Positions 34,839 through 43,702 of a DNA stretch of 48,526 nucleotides are shown piece by piece. A program made the position numbers and the translations under genes. The notes beneath the pieces are model-generated. The model did no database searches and was not told the DNA's origin. It saw only the letters and a program-made list of their open reading frames with translations. Source of the stretch: CAYGUK01 sp964352985. GTDB taxonomy: Bacteria; Pseudomonadota; Gammaproteobacteria; JAHCLG01. The stretch lies in NCBI GenBank assembly GCA_964352985.1, contig CAYGUK010000019.1, positions 1-48,526 on the forward strand, in the 5' to 3' direction. The stretch's first letter is position 1; the number at the start of each line of letters is the position of its first letter.

Positions 34839-35965
34839 CCAATTTCAACTGTCTCCTTTGATGATTTTGTTGTAGTGATAAAATCATATTTTGGTTCATA
34901 GGGTTTTGGGTCGATGATCGGGGGCTCATTTAAAATAATATTTTTTAATAATTCACAAGATTTAGGTGCCGTTACTAAGCCATTTCGAAAATGGCCGGCA
35001 TTAACATATAAATTATCAAAGTGCGCAATATTTCCGATAAAAGGGTATTGCATGCTGCCGGGTCTTAATCCTGCCCATTGTTTTATGATTGGCATCGATT
35101 TTATTTCTGGTAATATTTCACATCCGGCATGCCACAGTATATTTCTAGCGTCGAGTGTTGTTGATTTATCAAATTCACTATGTTCTAGCGTCGAACCAAT
35201 TAATAAATACGAGTCTTTTCTTGGGATAATGTAATGATTTCGATGCAATATTATAGGTAAGTTTAAAGGTTTATTTAATGCGACTAAGAGCATTTGTCCC
35301 CGAACAGGGAAAATCTGTATATTTAATTTGAATAAAGATAAAAGCTTTTGACTCCAGCAACCCGCAGTAATAATAAATTTTTCCGCATGAAAACTATGTT
35401 TGCCACTCATTGCAGCAATAATTTTATTGCCATCATATTTAAATTGATTAATTTTATTGTTTTCAAAAATAGTAATGTTGGGATGTTGTAATAATAAGGT
35501 TTTTAATGCTTGCCCAACACGAGGTGTTCTGACTTGTCCCACATTAGGCATCCATAAGGCTTGTTGACATGTTTTAATTTGGTGCGGATATAGCTTTTCA
35601 GTGTGACACAGTGACATTTGTTGATTTTGTTTTTTTGCCCAATTTAACGCTGGAATAGTATCTTTACAATCAAGCATGAGTAAGCCAGACTGCTGCCATT
35701 CAATGTTGACTTGAGTTTTATTTATTAAGAGTGTGTGAAGCGCTTGATAAAAATTCGTGGAATTTTCAGCTAATGTTGAAATAGGTAAATCATATCGCCA
35801 AGGATAAAGTGGTGAGATAATACCACCGCCTGCCCAGGATGCTTCTTTTGCAACTTGTGTTTTTTCGATTAGGGTTACTGTTAAATTATTTTCTGCTAAT
35901 AACTTTGCGGTGAATAATCCCATTATCCCCGCGCCAATAATGATAATATCAGAAGTGTGTTGCAT
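34835..35965 (-). CDS. Glycine oxidase ThiO-like FAD-dependent amino acid oxidase
   Basis: A 376-residue FAD oxidoreductase of the DAAO family. It has the GxGxxG dinucleotide site IIIIGAGIMGLFTAKLL (7-24), WAGGGIISPLYPW after the second strand (about 44-56, characteristic of ThiO-like proteins), FPVRGQML in the middle and WAGLRPGSMQYPFIG and NAGHFRNGLVTAP near the end. Glycine oxidases act on glycine or small D-amino acids and can supply thiamine synthesis; no other thi gene is present, so D-amino acid oxidation is equally possible. The C-terminal tail (about 345-376) is an extension with little homology. Confidence 0.85.
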   Translation of the reverse strand: MQHTSDIIIIGAGIMGLFTAKLLAENNLTVTLIEKTQVAKEASWAGGGIISPLYPWRYDLPISTLAENSTNFYQALHTLLINKTQVNIEWQQSGLLMLDCKDTIPALNWAKKQNQQMSLCHTEKLYPHQIKTCQQALWMPNVGQVRTPRVGQALKTLLLQHPNITIFENNKINQFKYDGNKIIAAMSGKHSFHAEKFIITAGCWSQKLLSLFKLNIQIFPVRGQMLLVALNKPLNLPIILHRNHYIIPRKDSYLLIGSTLEHSEFDKSTTLDARNILWHAGCEILPEIKSMPIIKQWAGLRPGSMQYPFIGNIAHFDNLYVNAGHFRNGLVTAPKSCELLKNIILNEPPIIDPKPYEPKYDFITTTKSSKETVEIG

Positions 35966-36049
35966 GCTGTCAGATTTTCCCCCTTGATCCGAAGTCAGTA
36001 TTTTATATACTGGTTAATCGACGTGGCAAGTTTTTTCTAGGAGAAAAAT

Positions 36050-36520
36050 ATTAAAGCCTATACCTTGCTCGAACTTTTAGTGACCTTGGTGATTGTCTCC
36101 ATTCTATCTTTTATTGTGGTGCCTAATTTTTTAAATCACTTTAATAGCGCTCGGTCACAATCATTGCTTTATCAATTTTGGCGAATGTTAATTTATGCCA
36201 AAACAGAATCTATTTTACTTCATAAAACAATGATACTCTGTCCGTCTCAGACTGGTATGGAATGTGATAAAGCTTGGCAACATCGTTTTATTGTTATAGC
36301 GACAAGAGAAGACTCAACACCAAAGCTATTAAAAGAAATTCATTTAAATAAAAATGCGAGTATTCAATTTTCAAGTTTTCCCAAAGCGACATTCCTCGAA
36401 TTCTTTCCTGATGCTAGTGCGAATGTGCAAAATGGTCGAATCGTCTTTGCCATCGCTCAACAACCTCGATATCAATTAATCTTTAACAAAGCAATGCGGA
36501 TAAGATTAGAAAAAATGTAA
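36050..36520 (+). CDS. fimT: FimT/GspH-like type IV minor pilin with ATT start
   Basis: The frame reads KAYTLLELLVTLVIVSILSFIVVP at the N-terminus, the class III prepilin signal and hydrophobic helix, with Ala instead of Gly before the cleavage point (A-YTLLE). The rest (FNSARSQSLLYQFWRMLIYAKTESI) is a FimT-type minor pilin. No ATG or GTG fits: the codon where initiation is expected, five bases after AGGAGA, is ATT (36050). Using TTG at 36065 would delete the signal. ATT is a rare start, so translation may be weak or the ATG lost. A decayed second copy lies at 48147-48526. It may be functional or in early decay. Confidence 0.65.
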   Translation: MKAYTLLELLVTLVIVSILSFIVVPNFLNHFNSARSQSLLYQFWRMLIYAKTESILLHKTMILCPSQTGMECDKAWQHRFIVIATREDSTPKLLKEIHLNKNASIQFSSFPKATFLEFFPDASANVQNGRIVFAIAQQPRYQLIFNKAMRIRLEKM

Positions 36521-36571
36521 CATTTATTAGCAGTAGTGTGTCTTATTTAATTCAATTAAGTCATTGATTCA

Positions 36572-37117
36572 ATGAAAAAGTCGGTTATTTATAGAACGAA
36601 TGTTATTTTTCATAGTCTATAATCGAGCGTTGTGATTGCTGGCATTTTAATGGCGCTTGCTTCTCCTGCGTTACGAGCTGTGTTGCAAAATAATCGAGCT
36701 TACACCATTTCAAAAGAATTTGTTTCAATGCTAAGTTATGCTCGGAGTGAAGCAATTAAACGAGGCGTGTCTGTCTCAATTTGTGCGGCGAGTGATAATA
36801 CTTTATCGGCTTGTGAAACCGGATCAAGTTACATCAATGATGCTAGTTGGGGGAATGGTTGGCTTGTTTTTGTTGATGAAAATGGTGATGGTGATTTAGC
36901 CGCAAACGGTGATATTTTGCGTGTACATTCTCAATTACCTGATGCCAACATGGTGAATTCAATTGAACGTCGCATAACTTATGGCGGGAGTGGTTTCCCA
37001 ATTTCCAATACAGGAAATTTTACTTTTTTAACCAATGGTTGCACGGGCACCAATGCTAAATTAGTTACAATTAATCCAGCAGGACGAGCGATGATCGAAG
37101 ATCACGCTTGTCCTTAA
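36572..37117 (+). pseudogene. FimT/FimU-like minor pilin broken at the prepilin site
   Basis: An ATG at 36572 reads MKKSVIYRTNVIFHSL, then TAA (36620-36622), then SSVVIAGILMALASPALR onward in the same frame to 37117. This is where GFTLIEL should lie, so the prepilin cleavage segment is mutated and stopped. Downstream, the body is intact (YARSEAIKRGVSVSIC, WGNGWLVFVDENGDGD, INPAGRAM), typical of FimT/GspH pseudopilins. A GTG at 36632 could restart translation but without a signal. It is normally followed by pilV, pilW and pilX, which are missing here. Confidence 0.75.
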
Positions 37118-37119
37118 AC

Positions 37120-37356
37120 TTATGTTTTGACTTTCCGTAAATCAACAAATGCAAGATTTGGCCGTAAGAATTCAGCAGCAAAGAGACCGAATAAGCATGC
37201 AATACAAACAATCAATGCTGTTAAATTAACGGGGGCTGGAATTTCTGCCAATATACTTAGATTGACTAAGCTATAACATAACCAGCGCGTACGCCTTGAG
37301 AATACGGAAAGTGCAAATATAGAAGCCACTGCGGGAATTAACGTTAAGATGTCCAT
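37120..37356 (-). CDS. Small two-helix membrane protein
   Basis: The 78-residue product has hydrophobic helices at about 3-20 and 44-66, with a short positive loop (RRTRW). AAGGAGT lies 8 bases before the ATG, so it looks translated. I do not recognise a family. It converges on the pilin pseudogene with a two-base gap. Function unknown. Confidence 0.55.
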   Translation of the reverse strand: MDILTLIPAVASIFALSVFSRRTRWLCYSLVNLSILAEIPAPVNLTALIVCIACLFGLFAAEFLRPNLAFVDLRKVKT

Positions 37357-37447
37357 GGGTCAATACTCCTTTTGACTAACCATGAAACTCTATTCTAACT
37401 CTTTTAAAAAAATATAAAATAGAATATCTCTCAAACTAATCTGGAAA

Positions 37448-38467
37448 TTAGCCCAAGTTTACTTTTCTTACTTTATAAATACTCAAGCCAATTTTCCTAT
37501 TTTTTGCTTGGCGTAAACTGGTTGTTAGATAATGAAGAAGGTTGATATCCACTATTTTTTTTTGAACAGTACTAGCATGCCTAAAATAGAGCGTATTATT
37601 ATGCCGAATAATAAATCCCATATGAGAGACATTCATTTTTGTACCATGTAAAACTTTGGGGTGCCAATTTGGTTTGACGATAAAAACAATTGAAAGAATC
37701 GGTAACTTTTGTAGTATGGGAAAACCTTGTGTTGCTTGTTTTTTACTGAGTATAACACTGAGTGGAATGTAAGAAATGCTAGCATTGATATTATTAAATT
37801 GATGACCAAGGGACCTTAGTTTTTTCAATGTTTCATCATGAATTTTTTCAGTACGGTTAATTAAATGAATTCGGTTACTCGAAATGTTTTTAATCCAATT
37901 TTTCTTATCGATATAAGTAGTAGCATATGCAATGTGGTGAGGTGCGAGTGTTGTATTGATATTTTTAATCAGACCTACTTTTTGATTAGCGATGATCCAA
38001 TCACTACTTGGAAAGTGGTGACGATTTATAAATGACACATGACTATCTTGATAGCGAATGTGATCAATTATTTTTTTAAATTGCTGGGGATCTTTTGCTA
38101 GGCTTAACGCTAACACGGTTTCAACATAAGTTTGACAATCAAATTTATCAAAACGGTATCTAGGTCTTTGATCATAACTGCCTTGGTGACCTTCACCAAG
38201 GCTATCGTAAGCATAATGTTTAGTAAGAAATAGAGCACTAAAGTAATTTAACCTGGACGATAGCGTTTGATATTGACCTGCTTGTGTTAAAATTTGAGTT
38301 AATAATTTCGTTCTGTTAGCTGTTGTTAAGCTGTATACTTTCGAGAAAAATAAACTAGAGAATAATAAAATAACTAATAAATATTTGATTAAAGTCGCTG
38401 GATGTGAACTTATATTTTTTATTAATCCAGAATTTTGTACTTTAAGGGGAGTCATAAGCTGGGTCAT
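37448..38467 (-). CDS. DUF1460 protein (NlpC/P60-like amidase fold)
   Basis: The 339-residue protein has an N-terminal membrane anchor or signal (LIKYLLVILLFSSLFFSKVYS, about 27-47) and a DUF1460 domain. FDCQTYVETVLALSLA (about 103-118) carries the likely nucleophile Cys, and a later HMGFIIRHNNTLYFRHAST (about 286-304) carries the His. Relatives hydrolyse amide bonds of peptidoglycan (N-acetylmuramoyl-L-alanine amidase type). Two start codons (1 and 5) are possible. It is intact inside a region of decayed pilus genes. Confidence 0.85.
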   Translation of the reverse strand: MTQLMTPLKVQNSGLIKNISSHPATLIKYLLVILLFSSLFFSKVYSLTTANRTKLLTQILTQAGQYQTLSSRLNYFSALFLTKHYAYDSLGEGHQGSYDQRPRYRFDKFDCQTYVETVLALSLAKDPQQFKKIIDHIRYQDSHVSFINRHHFPSSDWIIANQKVGLIKNINTTLAPHHIAYATTYIDKKNWIKNISSNRIHLINRTEKIHDETLKKLRSLGHQFNNINASISYIPLSVILSKKQATQGFPILQKLPILSIVFIVKPNWHPKVLHGTKMNVSHMGFIIRHNNTLYFRHASTVQKKIVDINLLHYLTTSLRQAKNRKIGLSIYKVRKVNLG

Positions 38468-38598
38468 AAAAAATTGATGTAACCTTTGGCGTCATTATTA
38501 GATAATTATACGCGGGATAAAATTAGATGCAATGTAGAAAGTCTAAAATAAGCTTATTGCCCAAATAACGTTGATATGGAATTAGAGCGATTTGAATC

Positions 38599-38963
38599 TT
38601 ATGCGACAATTAATTCTTCAAATTTTATAGGCTTATAACAATAGTAACCTTGACATAAATCACAATGATTGTCTTGCAAATATTGCAATTCAACTTTCTG
38701 CTCAACACCTTCAGCGATGGTTTAAAATTCAGTGATTTGGTAAAATCTAAGATAGTCTTGGTGATTTGTTTATAATTATCATCTTCAGTGACTTTTGAAG
38801 TAAAATCATAATCAATTTTAAGAAAATCTAAAGGTAATAGGGCAAGATAACGTAAATATGAATAACTTATTCCAAAATCATCAATAGCGAACTTTAATCC
38901 TAATTCTTTCATTTTGATCAAATCATCTTTTGTTTGAGATACATTTTCAGTTACTTCAACCAT
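38599..38963 (-). pseudogene. EAL-domain phosphodiesterase remnant
   Basis: The upper part reads VEVTENV...LGLKFAIDDFGISYSYLRYLALLPLDFLKIDYDF, the central EAL (cyclic-di-GMP phosphodiesterase) motifs. It then changes frame to TIAEGVEQKVELQYLQDNHCDLCQGYYCYKPIKFEEL, the EGVE end of the domain, stopping at 38599. The N-terminal half with the EAL triad itself is gone. Dead fragment. Confidence 0.8.
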
Positions 38964-38984
38964 GAGTTGTTTTGGATTAATCTG

Positions 38985-39426
38985 AATGGTAATGGACTAT
39001 CTGATTTTGAAATATTATTTCAAAATGATAGTGAGGGTTTCCGTGCGGCTGATATTTTTTACTAAATTATGACACAGATTCAGGTGGGGCTGATGTTTTT
39101 AATAGTAACGATGGTTTCGATACGCTGTTATATGCTGGAGCAAGTGACACCATTGATTTTAGTGCTGTCAGTGGCTTAGTTGATAATATAGAAAAAATGA
39201 TTTTACCTGGACTGGAAATAATACGGTTGCAATTGAATTAGCAGATATCCTTGCTTTTACCGGCACAACAGAATTATTTGTTGATGGTAATGTAGGTGAT
39301 TCAGTTAGTTTTTAAGATGGAGGTTGTGTAAATCTTGGTGTAGTGAATTTCTATGGTGATAGCTACAATCATTATAATAATACGCTCACGGATGTTTATA
39401 TTTCGATAAATGTTAATATTGTCTGA
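38985..39426 (+). pseudogene. C-terminal remnant of a large RTX/BapA-like protein
   Basis: Pieces in several frames read ADVFNSNDGFDTLLYAG, ASDTIDFSAVSGLVDNIEKMIL, then NTVAIELADILAFTGTTELF and VDGNVGDSVSF, ending at 39426. These are the typical C-terminal repeats of big T1SS adhesins (DTIDLSAV..., LTG.GNNTVTL..ADVL). It is broken by stops and frame changes and has no N-terminal part. It abuts the EAL fragment and precedes pilY1. Confidence 0.7.
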
Positions 39427-39518
39427 AGTTGTCAAATCTAGACATATGCGCCACTTTATTTAAATGCAACTTGCAAAATGGTGATTTATCTACTATTTTA
39501 AACTTATAACGATTACAA

Positions 39519-42500
39519 ATGCGCAAATTTGGTAGAAATAATAGTATAATATCCATTCTATTTCTCGTCTTTTTAGGATCAATATCATTTTATGGAACGA
39601 CAGTGTAGAGCTGCGCATGTTTTATAAAGGTATTAAAAATTGCAGGCAAGAATAGTTGAGTGTATTACTTTTTTAGTAATAATTCTAAACCCAACAAACG
39701 TATTTGGAATTGGATAGCACAAGAAGCGCCCGTTGCCGGTAATCAATTCGATGATGGTACAGAAATTAATAATATTGAAGATAATTGGTTGAGAGTCAGT
39801 GTTTGTCATCCCGCTTTTCCTGAAGAAAATTGTATTACTTATCCCAATGGCAATCAAAAAACAACAGGATTTCTTCATCAATATGGTGATGGAGATAAAA
39901 TGCGTTTTGGATTAATGTCAGGTTCTTATGCGAAAAATTTATCTGGGGGTGTGTTACGTCGTAACATTGCAAAATTTATTAATGAAACAAATCCGAGTGA
40001 CGGTGAGGTTGATCCGCAAACTGGTATTTATACAAATACGGTTGGCATTGTAAAAAATATTGATCGCATGCGTATTGTTGACTTTGGGCGATATAATAGT
40101 GGATACGAATATAATGAAGCAACCTGTGGTTGGATTTCAAATCAATCACTACCCGAAGGGCGCTGTGTTTCCTGGGGAAATCCCATCGCTGAAATGATGT
40201 ATGAGTCATTGCGCTATTATAACGGACAAAAACAACCGACACCTGAATTTAATTATTCTGGAAATACGCGCGATTATCAATTAGGTTTATCGAATGTCCC
40301 GTGGGTGGATCCTTATGACAATTCTCAAAATGAAAGTTGTGCAAAGTCTAATTTATTAGTCATTAGTGATATTTATCCCAATTATGATACGGATTTTAAT
40401 ATTGAGGAACTTACACCAACAACGGGACGTTTTCGAATTAATTTCGAAAATATGGAACAGGGTGGTAATTTTGATATGGATGCTATCGTCGTGTTTCGTT
40501 ATGAAATTTTATCAAATCCAGAAGCGGTGAGGATCACGTTAGAAAATACTTATGAAGCTGCTTGTTTATGGCAACATTTAGGTTATGTTGTTTCTGGTTC
40601 TACGGCGGATGGTATTTATTTAGATATCCGTCAAATGAATGAACCTTTTGGCGCGGTAAATTATTATTTAGATACGCGATATCCATTAAATACTTCAACC
40701 CATACTGTTGGACGCGTTTTTATTCCAGGCACTTCCACTGCGACTATTATTGAACCCCCATTTTGGTATGCCGCAAAATGGGGTGGGTTCAATGATAAAA
40801 ATGGGAATAATATTCCTGATTTAACTGAAGAGTGGGATGCTGATCAAAATGGCCAACCCGATAATTTTTTCTTAGTTACTAATCCCTCTCAAATTAAAAA
40901 TCAATTAGGTGCCATATTAAATAAAATTTTAGCGCAATCTAGTACGGCAGCAAGTAGTGCGGTAAATAGTCATTCCCTAAATACCTTTTGGGACCGAAGG
41001 CATGCTTTATCATCGTTATAATTCAGATACAGGCTTAAATGATGATGATCAAATCGGTGAGAAACGTTTAAACTATATTCGAGGTGATCAATCCTTTGAA
41101 CAACAAAACGGTGGATTTTTTCGAAATCGTTCATCGTTATTAGGTGATGTTATTAATTCATCGCCATTATTTTCGGGTCAACCGCAATTTCCTTATACAC
41201 GTCATGATTGGCCTAAAGGTTCACCTGAAAATTTAGCCGATGAAAATTATGCGGCATTTAGAATAAACCATCAGGATAGAAAAAAAGTGATTTATTTTGG
41301 CGGCAATGATGGCATGCTACACGCAATTAATGCCGAAGATGGTAGTGAAATGATGGCTTACGTGCCAAGCATGTTGCTGCCTAAATTAAGTGAATTAACA
41401 TCAGATAAATATAATCATAAATATTTTGTAGATGGCTCGCCGATGATTGGTGATGTATTTAATAAAACAACAAAAAAATGGGAAACGATATTAGCCAGTG
41501 GGTTAAATAAAGGTGGCCAAGGTATTTTTGTATTGGATGTGACTGATCCAGAATTATTTTTAAGCGAATCGAATTATGAAAAAATTGCAAAATGGGAATT
41601 CAGTGATAAAGATGATCCGGATTTAGGTTATACCTTTAGCCAACCCGCTATTATTCGCAGGTATAATAACGAATGGGTTGTGGCTTTTGGCAATGGTTAT
41701 AACAATACAGAAGCCGATGGCAATGTCAGTGCAACAGGAAATGCCGTTCTTTATCTTGTTAATGCCAGAACAGGAAAATTAATCAAAAAAATTGATACGG
41801 GTGTTGGTAAAGCAAATGATCCTAAAAATTTAAATCGACCTAATGGTTTAACCTCTATTGCCGTTGCTGATGTTGATGGTGATTTAATTGCGGATTATAT
41901 TTATGCGGGTGATTTATTTGGTCATATTTGGAAATTTAGTGTAAAAGATAATAATGTTCAAAAATGGCAAGTTGATTTTGGTGGATTACCTTTTTTTACT
42001 GCTAAAAATAACCAAAATGAAATTCAAGCTATTACCGCCAGATTGACGCTTGGAGGACTAAAAGTACAAGATGGAACAGTTGTTTTATATTTTGGTACGG
42101 GACAATTTTTAGAACCAAGTGATAAAGATCTTAATCGTGCAACGACACAATCTTTTTATGCCTTATTTGATGATCATTCTACACCGATTGTAGGTCGTCT
42201 CTCATTATTACAACAAAATATATTAGCTGAACCGTCTTTTGGAAAATATGTAACTCGTATTACCACAAATAATAAAATCAATGAAGTTTTGCATCGAGGT
42301 TGGTTTATGGATTTACATACAGTGGGCCAGCCTTTACAAGGTGAGCGTCAAGTCACAACACCTATTTTAAGAAATGGAAAAATTATTTTTACGACGTTAA
42401 TTCCTTCAGCAAATCGTTGTGATTATGGGGGTACAGGTTGGTTAATGGAATTGAATGCTTATAATGGTTCACGTTTAGATGATGCGCCTTTTGATTTAAA

Positions 42501-42726
42501 TCAAGACAAAGCATTTGATGAAAATGATCAAGTTAAATATTTAGGCACCTTGGTGAATATTTCCGGTTTAAAATCACAAAATGGATTTGTGCAATCACCT
42601 GCGATAATTTCTAATGGTGATATCGAATATAAATTTTCAACAACCACAAGCGGAAATATAGAAAAAGCCACTGAAAATCCCGCGCCCAGTATTTGGGGAC
42701 GTGAATCTTGGCAGCAAGTTCATTAG
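39519..42726 (+). pseudogene. pilY1: PilY1/PilC type IV pilus adhesin, broken
   Basis: An ATG at 39519 opens a signal peptide (ISILFLVFLGSISFYG) that stops at TAG 39606 and TGA 39657. The same frame then gives 453 residues of PilY1 N-terminal region (WIAQEAPVAGNQFDDG; LRVSVCHPAFPEENC; MRFGLMSGSYAKN) to 41021. The C-terminal beta-propeller follows in another frame from about 41002 (NRSSLLGDVINSSPLFSGQP; YFGGNDGMLHA; LASGLNKGGQG; IAVADVDGDLIADYIYAGDL; YFGTGQFLE). The stops show loss of an N-terminal piece, and the joint near 40990 a frameshift or small deletion. The Ca2+-binding loop DVDGDLIADY remains. The gene is dead, though the two halves are long. Confidence 0.85.
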
Positions 42727-42739
42727 AAGAGAGGTGAAA

Positions 42740-43027
42740 ATGAAGTATCTATTGTGTTTTATCAGTTATTTATTCCTATTTTTTTCTTCACAAAATTTAA
42801 TTGCAAAAACTATCACGAATCACACTAAAAATTTTAAAAAACAAAAATTAATGGAACCGAAAGTAAATCAACAATTAACTAAACAAAGAGAACGTGAATT
42901 CGATCATTATTTATCTCGATTTAACCCTGATATTCAGCAAAACATTCGAAATAACTTAGTGGGTTTGGGACAAGCTGAACGAAATGCTTATATTGATAAG
43001 TTATTGAATGGTGCAAAAAAGTTTTAA
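42740..43027 (+). CDS. Small exported protein of unknown function
   Basis: The 95-residue product starts at 42740 behind AGAGAGGTG and has a signal peptide (YLLCFISYLFLFFSSQNLIA) with likely cleavage after LIA (about residue 22). The mature part is helical and basic (REREFDHYLSRFNPDIQQNIRNNLVGLGQAERNAYIDKLL). It follows the pilY1 pseudogene by 13 bp and may once have been its operon partner. No known family recognised. Confidence 0.6.
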   Translation: MKYLLCFISYLFLFFSSQNLIAKTITNHTKNFKKQKLMEPKVNQQLTKQREREFDHYLSRFNPDIQQNIRNNLVGLGQAERNAYIDKLLNGAKKF

Positions 43028-43138
43028 ATTGTTAAAAGTTAAATTCAATAGCTTAGAGAAAAACTCATGAAAAATACTTTAAATTGGCTATACTAAAAGT
43101 AACTTAAATATAAAATTATCAATAAGATGGTGGGTTTA

Positions 43139-43666
43139 ATGAATAAAAATATCTTGCGAGCTGTTGGGATAATAGGGGGTATGATATTTTATACTTCTAC
43201 TATTTTTGCAGGTTGTACTGCAGATTATTCTACATTTACTTGCGCTCAAAGTGTTACTTGCACTTCAACACAGTCTACATCTGTGGGATGTCAATTTGAT
43301 TCATCTACATGTCCTAAAATAGTTGGTACGTGCACTCCCGATGGTGGTGGCACAGCGCAAGCGCCTAGTCAAAATAACGAGGTTCCATGGTTGGGAAATT
43401 CTAACAAATTTAAATTTGATGGCGCCTTTATTAGTGGTAATACCTTGCAATGCACTTATGTTTCAGAAGATTGTACTGATATTACAAATTGTACTACTTT
43501 AGGATTTTCATCTCCGAATTTTTCTTCTGCACCTCAAGGCTCTGGTAATGGCTGGGCCAATGGTGATACACAATGCACTAATAATCAAAATGCATCTGCA
43601 TGTAAGATAAGTTTTGTGAGTGGCTACACCTGCAATTGGATCGGTTGGCTTGTACCATTTTTATAA
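43139..43666 (+). CDS. Cysteine-rich secreted protein
   Basis: From the ATG at 43139 (GGTGGG just upstream) the protein is 175 residues with signal peptide ending IFA-GC (about 24). The mature part holds twelve cysteines in about 150 residues, in pairs spaced like CAQSVTCTSTQ and CTDITNC, mixed with Ser/Thr/Gly-rich loops. It is very likely a disulfide-stabilised periplasmic or extracellular protein. No family recognised. It sits between the pilus locus and the convergent 979-residue gene. Confidence 0.65.
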   Translation: MNKNILRAVGIIGGMIFYTSTIFAGCTADYSTFTCAQSVTCTSTQSTSVGCQFDSSTCPKIVGTCTPDGGGTAQAPSQNNEVPWLGNSNKFKFDGAFISGNTLQCTYVSEDCTDITNCTTLGFSSPNFSSAPQGSGNGWANGDTQCTNNQNASACKISFVSGYTCNWIGWLVPFL

Positions 43667-43702
43667 ATTTGAAAATTGTTTGAAATAAAATTAACTTCAT
43701 TA

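Noticed and set aside
42740..43027. Small exported protein as PilE-type pilin
   Set aside because: It has an ordinary signal peptide and no prepilin G/FTLxE motif.
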